A DNA stretch of 64,000 bases. Origin: Halobacillus locisalis (GTDB taxonomy: Bacteria > Bacillota > Bacilli > Bacillales > Halobacillaceae). A program made the translations under genes and the position numbers. Shown here piece after piece: positions 55,869-63,453 of the stretch; position 1 is the first letter of the stretch; each line of letters begins with the position of its first letter. The stretch covers positions 992,001 to 1,056,000 of the forward strand of contig NZ_JACEFG010000001.1 in assembly GCF_013694105.1 (NCBI RefSeq), given 5' to 3'. The notes below the pieces were generated by a model that saw nothing but the letters and a program-made list of their open reading frames with translations, did not search any database and was not told where the DNA came from.

Positions 55869-55894
55869 AAAAAGCCGCGAAATGCGGCTTTTTT
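55868..55894. terminator. bidirectional terminator, small gene / cheV
   Basis: Arms AAAAAAGCCGC / GCGGCTTTTTT with loop GAAAT. Confidence 0.9.
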
Positions 55895-55896
55895 TG

Positions 55897-56808
55897 TTAG
55901 AGAATATGATGATCGATTAAGCGTACAAGTTCCACGATCTCCGGCTTGGATACTTGGGCATCCGCTCCAACTTGTTCTCCTTTGTGACGAAGTTCGTTTG
56001 TGATAAGTGAAGAGAAAATGACCACTGGCAACGATGACAAGTTTGAATCATCTTTCAGAAGTCTAGTGAAATGATGGCCATCCATACGTGGCATCTCGAT
56101 ATCTGTAATAACCATTTGGAATTCATCTTCCACCCGTTTACCTTCATCGGCAAGTCCCTTCAAGTGATCATACGCCTCTTTACCATCTTCACAAAGGAAC
56201 GTTTGTGAATATCCTGCCTCTTCTAGCGTTTCTTGCAGTAAAGCACGAAGCAAACCTGAATCTTCAGCGATAAGAATCCGCTTATTGGAACGCTCTCTCT
56301 CTCCCAGCTCTCTCAACTGGTCAACGTGCAGACTGGTCTCCGGATTAATGTCGGCGACAATTTTTTCAAAGTCTAAGAGAAGCAACATATCACTATCCAT
56401 TTTGATGACGCCGGTAATTTGCGTTTCTAGCCCTTGGTACATCTTGCTTGGCTTTTCGATTTGCTCCCATGAAATGCGGTGAATTTGAGTCACAGTATGT
56501 ACATGAAATACAATTTTTGTTTGATTAAATTCTGATAAGATGAATTTATCCTGATCCGGATTTTCGGATTGGTCAAAACCGAGTGCATGGGCCACATCTA
56601 CAACGGGCACCACTTCTCCTCGAATCTCAATAATCCCCTCTACAGCTGAGTGAGAATGCGGAATCTTTGTGACAGGTTGCGGGTTAAGAATTTCTTTTAC
56701 TTTTATCACATTAATACCGAAGCGGTTTTTACCTACTCCGAATTCGACAATCTCCAACTCGTTGGTACCACTCTCAAGTAAAATGCCTTGATTTTTATCC
56801 ATGGACAT
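55897..56808 (-). CDS. cheV: chemotaxis coupling protein CheV
   Basis: 303 residues: CheW-like domain (about 16-160) joining receptors to CheA, and a receiver domain (about 176-300) with acidic pair AEDSG, phosphoacceptor Asp236 in VITDIEMPRMDG and late Lys in VSKPE. Phosphorylation by CheA provides adaptation. AGGAAGGACG precedes ATG. It implies that the cell is motile. Confidence 0.96.
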   Translation of the reverse strand: MSMDKNQGILLESGTNELEIVEFGVGKNRFGINVIKVKEILNPQPVTKIPHSHSAVEGIIEIRGEVVPVVDVAHALGFDQSENPDQDKFILSEFNQTKIVFHVHTVTQIHRISWEQIEKPSKMYQGLETQITGVIKMDSDMLLLLDFEKIVADINPETSLHVDQLRELGERERSNKRILIAEDSGLLRALLQETLEEAGYSQTFLCEDGKEAYDHLKGLADEGKRVEDEFQMVITDIEMPRMDGHHFTRLLKDDSNLSSLPVVIFSSLITNELRHKGEQVGADAQVSKPEIVELVRLIDHHIL

Positions 56809-56944
56809 CGTCCTTCCTAAATTAAGATACGTCCTTTATATCGACATGAACTGTATTTATTTTAGCATGACTTGATCGGGAAAAGTGCGTCGTTTCCTCT
56901 ACCCTCCTAAGAACATCACTGTACGAATTGAAAAACAAACAAAA

Positions 56945-56969
56945 GACGACTGGCTTAAGAGCAGTCGTC
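56945..56969 (-). terminator. terminator of the 66-residue membrane gene
   Basis: Eight-base arms GACGACTG / CAGTCGTC, nine-base loop, then TTTTG on the minus strand. Confidence 0.75.
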
Positions 56970-56970
56970 C

Positions 56971-57171
56971 TCAATCGTTACGTATAATCGCATATATAAT
57001 CAATCCACCCACAGGGAAAAACAACGTACCAATCAGTACAACGAGACAATAAAGGGCACTTTTGCCCTTATGTTTTGCATCCCTATAAGCCCATACACTC
57101 GTGATCACGTTTAATAGGAGTAAGACACCCCCAAATAATAAGAAAAACAATAACACAATCGGTAGCTCCAC
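56971..57171 (-). CDS. small two-helix membrane protein
   Basis: 66 residues from a GTG at 57171 (GGGGGCG before). Two hydrophobic helices (about 3-28, 41-63) with a basic loop YRDAKHKGKS and C-terminal RND. The pattern resembles the phospholipase D N-terminal-type (PLDc_N) small membrane proteins; function unknown. Confidence 0.7.
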   Translation of the reverse strand: MELPIVLLFFLLFGGVLLLLNVITSVWAYRDAKHKGKSALYCLVVLIGTLFFPVGGLIIYAIIRND

Positions 57172-57227
57172 GTTGAACGCCCCCCTCTCTCTATACTATA
57201 CGCATAGAGAAACGAAAGGTTTCAGCA

Positions 57228-57629
57228 TTAAGCTGCGCGCTTTTTAGAGCGTTTCGACAACCGCTTCCACGCTCTCCCTCCCAAAGCAACGAGGGTATAT
57301 GCAACACCATAACCGCTGATAGCTAGTAAGCAGACCGGCCAAAAATCAGGAGGCAGGGCCGATTGGTTCTGCACCATGGCATATCGGTCAACCACTTGCA
57401 AAAAAACCAACGCCACTAATGATGCCAATACATAGCTTCCAATCATGGCCCAATGCTTGATCATCAACCATTCTACAATTGGACGGACCACCCACATGAG
57501 CGACAACATCAACGTAAAAACAAGAACGAACTGCATATGCACCGGCTTTATTCCGAATATTTGTAACAGATCGGCATCTACCAGCCCTACCATTTTGTCG
57601 AAAACTGAAAAGTCGAACCAGTCACTCAC
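57228..57629 (-). CDS. integral membrane protein, unknown function
   Basis: 133 residues from a GTG after GGAGTGGGGCA. Four hydrophobic segments (about 30-48, 60-78, 84-98, 104-118) and a strongly basic end RLSKRSKKRAA. No family recognised. Lies 57 bases before the 66-residue membrane gene in the same direction; possibly an operon. Confidence 0.65.
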   Translation of the reverse strand: MSDWFDFSVFDKMVGLVDADLLQIFGIKPVHMQFVLVFTLMLSLMWVVRPIVEWLMIKHWAMIGSYVLASLVALVFLQVVDRYAMVQNQSALPPDFWPVCLLAISGYGVAYTLVALGGRAWKRLSKRSKKRAA

Positions 57630-57691
57630 ACTGCCCCACTCCTTTTTTTTAAGGTATTTCCATTATGAACAAAAGGAATGGTTCGTAAACA

Positions 57692-58390
57692 TTAGACTTT
57701 TAGGAGTCCATTGTTTTTCACCCACTTCAGCCCCTCACGTCTGCTGAGCGGGCGGACATCCGTTGTGGCGAGGAATGTTTGGACGGCATCAGCATCCGTT
57801 TTACTGTACTCCCTCAATGCCCAACCAATCGCTTTTTCGATGAAAAACTCTCTCTCATCTTTTAAGACACGTACTGTGTCAAAGAGTAATTCTTCCTGTG
57901 TCTGTTCTTTATACTTGAGTTGGTGTAAGACGCTAGACCTTCGCACCCAAAGGTTGTCGGACTGTCTCCACTTTTTTGTAACAGGTTCGAGCTTAGATGG
58001 ATAGGTGAGAAAGTAGTGACCGCATAATTTAGCAGCAATCATATCAACGGTATCCCACCAAGAATTCGTTACGAGCAGTTCTTTATAGACATCGATGGCG
58101 TATTCAGGCATTTTCTTCATCCCTTTTTCCAATAATGTCAAAGCTGCATAGTGACATTCACGTTCATTCTGCTGAAATAGTAAACGAGCCGTCTCAAAAC
58201 GCTCTGGTTCAGAAATTGTCTTGTATTCTTTCAAGATTGGAGTGAGTAACTTTTTCTGTTCGGGAGCTTTGATTCCAAAGAAGGAAAAGTGGTTTTTCAT
58301 ATAAGCTTCCATTCGTTCCCGATTCGTGTCATTCCTGTTTGCTTCATACACGCATACGATAGCATTCGTCAGATCCCTACTTATCGTCAT
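57692..58390 (-). CDS. AlkD-like DNA glycosylase (DNA alkylation repair)
   Basis: 232 residues of HEAT-like helical repeats, family DNA_alkylation. The LLVTNSWWDTVDMIAAKLCG segment with paired Trp and Asp (catalytic Asp of AlkD) and NLWVRRSSVLHQL are typical. Removes positively charged alkylpurines such as 7-methylguanine without base flipping. GGGGGCGGTGAAAT precedes the ATG. Lies 16 bases downstream of the patatin gene, same direction. Confidence 0.9.
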   Translation of the reverse strand: MTISRDLTNAIVCVYEANRNDTNRERMEAYMKNHFSFFGIKAPEQKKLLTPILKEYKTISEPERFETARLLFQQNERECHYAALTLLEKGMKKMPEYAIDVYKELLVTNSWWDTVDMIAAKLCGHYFLTYPSKLEPVTKKWRQSDNLWVRRSSVLHQLKYKEQTQEELLFDTVRVLKDEREFFIEKAIGWALREYSKTDADAVQTFLATTDVRPLSRREGLKWVKNNGLLKV

Positions 58391-58406
58391 ATTTCACCGC
58401 CCCCTC

Positions 58407-59258
58407 TTAAGACTGTAAAAACGATTGCAACGATTTCTCTTGTTCTCTCGCTTCTTGATAGCCTTGCTCATACAGAACGTGTAGACGATCTCGATTTCTT
58501 TCAATCCTGCTGACACGAAGCGGCTCAAGAGGACGAAGTACAAAAGCGGATCCTTCCTGTTCCATTCGCTTCAACCGAGTCGTCTGATGATTATATTTCA
58601 AGTGTCGATTCAATAAAGCTTTTGCAAACAGAGGATATTGACGATACTTGCGGTTGAAATACCAACCAAGCTTCATCTTCTTTTTAACATATCCTTCATT
58701 CCTAGTTAACACCACCACGTGTTTCTGATTTCCGTGATCTAATGAGGACTGAAACGGAACAGGGTCCGCAATCCCTCCATCCATCAATTCATTACCTTGA
58801 TAGGAGATACTCGGAGCGACCATCGGAAGTGAACTAGAGGCCCGCATAACCTTGAGTAACGAATCGCGATCTGGAAATTCCTTATGAAACATAGGTTCAC
58901 CTGTTCTCATATTTGTCGTTGCAACTACAAACGTTGACGATCGATTTTCAAAAGATTCATAATCGAAAGGAACCAAATGGTTAGGTAACTTGTCGAACAA
59001 AAAATCCATACCGAATAACTGCTTGTGTGTCAACATTCTTTTGTAAGATATGTATTCAGGGTGGTCTCCATATTCAACAATCACTTCATAATTTCGCCCG
59101 CGTTGCTTAGCAACATAAGAACTTCCATTACAAGCACCTGCAGATGCACCGGTCACGAAGGGGAAGTGAATTCCTTCATCAAGAAAATAATCGAGTACTC
59201 CTGCTGTATAAGCACCTCGCATCCCTCCGCCTTCTAATATCAATCCTGTGTTCTGCAT
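58407..59258 (-). CDS. patatin-like phospholipase
   Basis: 283 residues. Oxyanion hole GGGMRGAYTAG (10-20), nucleophile Ser39 in GASAG, and catalytic Asp in MDGGIADP (about 155-162) are intact: a Ser-Asp dyad lipid acyl hydrolase like E. coli YjjU. Start follows CAGGAGGGAAAAT. No signal peptide, so it acts inside the cell, probably on membrane phospholipids. Confidence 0.9.
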   Translation of the reverse strand: MQNTGLILEGGGMRGAYTAGVLDYFLDEGIHFPFVTGASAGACNGSSYVAKQRGRNYEVIVEYGDHPEYISYKRMLTHKQLFGMDFLFDKLPNHLVPFDYESFENRSSTFVVATTNMRTGEPMFHKEFPDRDSLLKVMRASSSLPMVAPSISYQGNELMDGGIADPVPFQSSLDHGNQKHVVVLTRNEGYVKKKMKLGWYFNRKYRQYPLFAKALLNRHLKYNHQTTRLKRMEQEGSAFVLRPLEPLRVSRIERNRDRLHVLYEQGYQEAREQEKSLQSFLQS

Positions 59259-59354
59259 ATTTTCCCTCCTGTCTCTTTCTATTTATTATAAACACATTTA
59301 AGTCGGATAAATAAACAAATGGGAATTAAATCCTCTATTGAACAATGAAAGATA

Positions 59355-59384
59355 AAAAAGCAACCAGGTAGGCGGTTGCTTTTT
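59355..59384 (-). terminator. terminator of the FbpB-like gene
   Basis: Eleven-base arms AAAAAGCAACC / GGTTGCTTTTT, 8-base loop. Confidence 0.85.
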
Positions 59385-59397
59385 GACTATGATATGA

Positions 59398-59544
59398 TCA
59401 GTTTACCAAAGATGCAGAATCGGTTTTTCTTGTGTGTTTATCGTCGATCTGTTTCTCAATTTTTTCAATAGCTTTATCATCTTTCAATAGCTGTTGCTTA
59501 TTTCGATCCACCAAATGTTCAAATGAAATACGTTGAGGTCTCAT
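59398..59544 (-). CDS. FbpB-like small basic protein
   Basis: 48 residues from ATG 59544, with AAAGGAG at suitable distance. MRPQRISFEHLVDRNKQQLL followed by an IEKIEKQIDDKH repeat matches the Fur-regulated basic protein family (FbpB). FbpB assists the iron-sparing RNA FsrA in B. subtilis. No classical Fur box can be seen in the 120 bases upstream, so iron control is not shown here. Some members of this family have no iron link. Confidence 0.75.
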   Translation of the reverse strand: MRPQRISFEHLVDRNKQQLLKDDKAIEKIEKQIDDKHTRKTDSASLVN

Positions 59545-59660
59545 TTCATTTAACTCCTTTCTTTCTGGCTTACATGACACATCATAACAGAATTCAACAA
59601 GTCAGACATCAGAATTATTTGAACATTTTGTTAAATTTGATTTACATGGAGGGAACACTC

Positions 59661-60833
59661 TTGGAAAACAAAATCAACCCACGACTCAAAAACATTGAAA
59701 TATCAGGCATACGAAAATTTTTCAACATGGTAAGTGATTATAAAGATGTCATTTCATTAACCATAGGCCAGCCAGACTTTCCAACACCGGCCGCTATCAA
59801 ACAAGCTGGCATTCAGGCTATTCATAACAATGAAACCACTTATACTCACAATGCCGGGATCATGGAATTACGTCACGCCATCTCCACCTATGTATTCAAA
59901 CACTACCAACTATCTTATAATCCCGCTGACGAAATTATCGTAACGGTCGGAGCATCTCAAGCAATCGATATTTCTCTTAGAACCATCATTGAAGCAGGAG
60001 ATGAAGTGATCCTCCCTGGTCCCGTGTATCCAGGCTATGAACCCCTTATAAAGTTAGCGGGTGGTATTCCAGTGCATGTAGATACATCCAAACTAGGGTT
60101 CAAAATGACAGCAGCATCCATTGAGCCGTACATTTCTCCATCTACCAAAGCTGTGATTCTTCCTTATCCTTCGAACCCAACAGGAGTATCGCTGAATGAA
60201 GAAGAACTAGCGGAAATTGCGAAGCTGATCAAAAAACACAAAATCTTCCTCATTGCAGATGAAATATATAGTGAATTGGTTTATGAGGGTGCTCATACTT
60301 CTGTGGCAAAATTTAAAGAGGCTAGAGATCATATCATCGTCATTAATGGCGTATCGAAGTCGCATGCGATGACTGGATGGAGAATCGGATATGTGCTTGC
60401 GCCTCAGTGGTTGAGTAAGCACTTATTAAAAGCTCATCAGTACAACGTGTCATGCGCAACGTCTGTTAGTCAGTATGCAGCTCTTGAGGCGCTTACGAAT
60501 GGAGAAACAGAATCAAGGATGATGAGAGAGGAGTATTCAAAAAGGAAAGAATATGTTCTTGAACGACTAGACCGAATGGGAATCTCCTACATAAAACCCG
60601 ATGGGGCTTTTTATGTTTTTCCTTCCCTTTCTATTGAGGGGTTATCTACGTTTGATTTAGCCGTTAAGCTTGTGGACGAAGCCGGGGTTGCCCTCGTACC
60701 AGGTGATGCCTTTTCGAATCAAGGCGAAGGATTCATGCGTCTTTCTTACGCTTACAGTATGGACACCTTGAAAGAAGGACTGGACCGTCTAGAACGTTTC
60801 TTATTGGTTCATTATCACCATAGCTCAAAATGA
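59661..60833 (+). CDS. patA: N-acetyl-LL-diaminopimelate aminotransferase PatA
   Basis: 390 residues, class I PLP aminotransferase. Start is a TTG at 59661 with GGAGGG seven bases before; it then reads MENKINPRLKNIEISGIRKF, matching PatA. ATG 59646 has no ribosome site. PLP Lys in NGVSKSHAMTGWR (about 232-244), Asn in SNPTGV, cofactor Arg near the end. Converts N-acetyl-2-amino-6-oxopimelate in the DAP pathway, linking DapH and DapL. Confidence 0.92.
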   Translation: MENKINPRLKNIEISGIRKFFNMVSDYKDVISLTIGQPDFPTPAAIKQAGIQAIHNNETTYTHNAGIMELRHAISTYVFKHYQLSYNPADEIIVTVGASQAIDISLRTIIEAGDEVILPGPVYPGYEPLIKLAGGIPVHVDTSKLGFKMTAASIEPYISPSTKAVILPYPSNPTGVSLNEEELAEIAKLIKKHKIFLIADEIYSELVYEGAHTSVAKFKEARDHIIVINGVSKSHAMTGWRIGYVLAPQWLSKHLLKAHQYNVSCATSVSQYAALEALTNGETESRMMREEYSKRKEYVLERLDRMGISYIKPDGAFYVFPSLSIEGLSTFDLAVKLVDEAGVALVPGDAFSNQGEGFMRLSYAYSMDTLKEGLDRLERFLLVHYHHSSK

Positions 60834-60861
60834 ACGAATCAGCTCTTCTTCCATACAAAAC

Positions 60862-60897
60862 AAACACCCATGGTCACTATGATGTCCATGGGTGTTT
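60862..60897. terminator. bidirectional terminator, patA / Spo0E-like gene
   Basis: Twelve-base arms AAACACCCATGG / CCATGGGTGTTT around a 12-base loop. Confidence 0.85.
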
Positions 60898-61048
60898 AAG
60901 ATGATTGTTTTATTTGCATCTGGTTTAGCAAGGTATCTAACTTCTGGCTGAGTTCTACCGATTCTTCACTAGCAAAGCCATGTTCAAGGGCGACTTCCAC
61001 CATCCGTTTACGTAGGTGTTCGATTTCGCTTGTAAGAGCTTCGCTCAT
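60896..61048 (-). CDS. Spo0E-like aspartyl-phosphate phosphatase
   Basis: 50 residues from ATG 61048, GGAGTGAGG before it. Two short helices with the family signature SxxLD, here LSQKLDTLLNQ (about 34-44), preceded by IEHLRKRMVEVA. Such proteins dephosphorylate Spo0A~P and hold back sporulation. Their specificity (Spo0A or another response regulator) cannot be told from the sequence. Confidence 0.88.
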   Translation of the reverse strand: MSEALTSEIEHLRKRMVEVALEHGFASEESVELSQKLDTLLNQMQIKQSS

Positions 61049-61280
61049 TTGCCTCACTCCTAAGCCTATAATGATTCTATTATACCATAACCTATACAGG
61101 ATAAAAAGAATGTTTGTTCCCCTATTGAGAATTCTTCCTAAACAAATTGAAAGCCAAATGACCTTTCATGTCAAGTTTGTAAAAGCGATGGATGTTTACT
61201 TTTTTTTTGATACAGATATGGTAAAATAAGTAGAGAATGGACATCATCGAATTTTGTTCATCGAGAAAGGAAGGTTTAGA

Positions 61281-61802
61281 TTGTCAGAACAATCAAAGAA
61301 TGAGTGGTTAGAGTGGATCAAAGCGATTGCCATAGCCATTGCGTTAGCCTTTATATTACGAACATTTTTCTTCGCTACATCAATTGTAGAAGGCGCAAGT
61401 ATGGACCCTACGTTAGAGAATGGTGAGCGAGTGATGTTTAATAAAATCATTTACTATATTGATGAACCTGAACATGGAGACATCGTCATTATTGAACGTC
61501 CGGTTAAGAGTTATGTCAAACGGATTATCGGTCAACCTGGCGATACAATAGAGATTCGTAATCATACCCTTTTTATTAATGGTGAAGAGCAAAATCAAGA
61601 TTATTTAGACAATGGCGCAACAGAAAGTACGAGAGATTTCGGTCCCGTTGAAGTGCCAGAGGGAAAGTACTTTGTTATGGGTGATAACCGTTCAATCAGT
61701 AAAGATAGCCGAAATGGGTTAGGTTTTATTGAGGAGAACGAGATCATTGGTCGAACAGAACTTGTCATATACCCATTTACGGAATGGGGACTAACCAAAT
61801 AA
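61281..61802 (+). CDS. sipS: type I signal peptidase
   Basis: 173 residues from a TTG at 61281 after AAAGGAAGG. Single N-terminal membrane helix (about 12-32), catalytic Ser40 in GASMDPTL and Lys80 in YVKRIIG, plus GDNRSISKDSRNGLGFI. It matches SipS/SipT of the Bacillus P-type enzymes, which cleave exported pre-proteins. Which of the paralogs this is cannot be decided, so the symbol is approximate. Confidence 0.9.
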   Translation: MSEQSKNEWLEWIKAIAIAIALAFILRTFFFATSIVEGASMDPTLENGERVMFNKIIYYIDEPEHGDIVIIERPVKSYVKRIIGQPGDTIEIRNHTLFINGEEQNQDYLDNGATESTRDFGPVEVPEGKYFVMGDNRSISKDSRNGLGFIEENEIIGRTELVIYPFTEWGLTK

Positions 61803-61890
61803 AGTAAGAATAATCGGTGGGGGTTTTTAACCTCCACTTTCTATTCGGAGATTGACATAAAGAAATAATCTCAAGTAGCTAGAAAATAAG

Positions 61891-61930
61891 AAAAAGCCGT
61901 CTATGGAGTGGCAATCCTAAGACGGCTTTT
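61891..61930. terminator. bidirectional terminator, signal peptidase / serine hydrolase
   Basis: Arms AAAAAGCCGTCT / AAGACGGCTTTT with seven-base GCCGTCT core and a long loop. Confidence 0.75.
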
Positions 61931-62006
61931 CTCGTACAAACATTCATACTCCATTTAGTTGGATATGCTTTTCAAAAGCTTGAACAATCTCAAATGGACC
62001 TTCACT

Positions 62007-62972
62007 TTAATTTGAGCCAACGACTAATGTCGTTCCAAACTTAGGATAATAGGCTGAGTGAAAACTAACTCCTGGATCATAGCCCATGATATAGTACTTG
62101 AGAAACGCATTTTCCGACGTTTTCATCCAAACCCCGTACCCGTAATCCACCGTTTCATTCACGGTTTGATGAGAGTGCAAGACCATCTCGGTCATCGACT
62201 TACTGATCAGTTTAAACTGTAATAACGCATCCCAAAAAAGGTGCATATCTCTCGCTGATACGAAAGCACCCCCGTCCGCCCCACCTTGAATCGGGACTGA
62301 GAAAATGTTCGTTCGCATTTCACCTTCTTTTTGGATATACCCATAAGCCGTGTTAAACGGAAGAGCATCCATAGAAAAATAACCTGAGTCCATCATCCCA
62401 GCCGGCTGAAAGATAGAAGATTGTATGTAGTCTGTAAACCTTTGACCGCTCAGATGTTCAACTACTAATCCCAATAAGATGAAACCAGCATTGTTATATT
62501 GAAAAGCTTTCCCTGGCTTCCCTTTCATCTTTTCTTTTTGAAAGAACGGCAAGAAGTCTTCTCCATTTTTCATGAGATAGACTGGTCGCTCTTTCCATAA
62601 AGCTTCAAAGTCATCCATCGTCTCCTCATCAAAATAATCAGGAATTCCTGACGTATGGGTTAACAAATGGTGGATTGTTATGTGCTCATCGAAATGATCA
62701 AATTCGATCGGAAGGACGTCTATGAGTTTTGACTGAAACGTAACCTTCCCTCGATCGACCAATTGAGCAATAGCTATAGCTGTGAATATTTTGCACCCAG
62801 AGGCAATTCCGAACCTGGTATCGATTCTATTCCGTAGCATCTCTGCTTTGTTCCGATCTCCTACAGCCCTTTCAAACACCTGATGTTTGTCTCGATAAAC
62901 CGATAGGACACCACTGAAAGAATTTTTCTCGATGTTTTCATTTAATACACCTGCTATGGTATCATTCATCAT
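62007..62972 (-). CDS. serine hydrolase, beta-lactamase (class C) fold
   Basis: 321 residues from ATG 62972 with GAGGTGG before it; a longer reading from 62993 lacks a ribosome site. SxxK is SGCK (58-61), the YxN motif is in QYNNAGF (about 148-154), and HTSGIPDYF follows the family. No signal peptide, so probably a cytosolic esterase or peptidase rather than an antibiotic-resistance beta-lactamase. Confidence 0.88.
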   Translation of the reverse strand: MMNDTIAGVLNENIEKNSFSGVLSVYRDKHQVFERAVGDRNKAEMLRNRIDTRFGIASGCKIFTAIAIAQLVDRGKVTFQSKLIDVLPIEFDHFDEHITIHHLLTHTSGIPDYFDEETMDDFEALWKERPVYLMKNGEDFLPFFQKEKMKGKPGKAFQYNNAGFILLGLVVEHLSGQRFTDYIQSSIFQPAGMMDSGYFSMDALPFNTAYGYIQKEGEMRTNIFSVPIQGGADGGAFVSARDMHLFWDALLQFKLISKSMTEMVLHSHQTVNETVDYGYGVWMKTSENAFLKYYIMGYDPGVSFHSAYYPKFGTTLVVGSN

Positions 62973-63093
62973 TTCCACCTCAAGAGAATTCATTAATCTG
63001 ATCTTTTATCAACTTGCCATTCCATTTAAATCATTCCAAATATTTCAATATAAAGCAAGTTCATTTCCAGATCAAAACTTATTCTCCATAAAA

Positions 63094-63128
63094 AAGTTCG
63101 AAACAGCTGAAACAGCTATATCGAACTT
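63094..63128 (-). terminator. terminator of the 25-residue gene
   Basis: Arms AAGTTCGA / TCGAACTT, 19-base loop with an inner repeat of AACAGCT, followed by TTTTTT on the minus strand. Confidence 0.65.
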
Positions 63129-63161
63129 CACGTACACGGGTTTAATGGAGTTAAGTATATA

Positions 63162-63239
63162 TTAACCTTTGTCCAGGATATTCATTGCAATCAATCCTAC
63201 ACCAATAATCACACAAACAAACCACATAATCATTTCCAT
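63162..63239 (-). CDS. 25-residue single-pass membrane peptide
   Basis: ATG 63239 to TAA, with GAGGGGGTGAAACC in front. It is one hydrophobic helix (IMWFVCVIIGVGLIAM, about 4-19) ending NILDKG. A terminator follows 34 bases later. The strong ribosome site and own terminator make it a likely gene. I recognise no family; toxin peptides and membrane regulators have this shape, as do small accessory subunits. Confidence 0.6.
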   Translation of the reverse strand: MEMIMWFVCVIIGVGLIAMNILDKG

Positions 63240-63453
63240 GGTTTCACCCCCTCGTCTCTTTCATTTTAGCAAAAAAACTTGCACTCTGCTTACTAAAATG
63301 TGTTTATTCTATTTAGAAATTCCCTATTTTGTCAAAATCATAACTCTGCCTCACCCGCTGGTTTAATGGAATAAGTACAGAGGTATTATGATGAAGGAGC
63401 TCACAATATACAATAAGTGTCTGCTTAGATACAATAGAGTAAAGGAGGTTCTC

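Noticed and set aside
59646-59661. ATG at 59646 or earlier as the patA start
   Set aside because: Lacks a ribosome site; TTG 59661 has GGAGGG at ideal spacing and gives the family N-terminus.
62007-62972. Beta-lactamase antibiotic resistance gene
   Set aside because: The SxxK fold is shared with many esterases and peptidases; no signal peptide and no resistance-type motifs beyond the fold.
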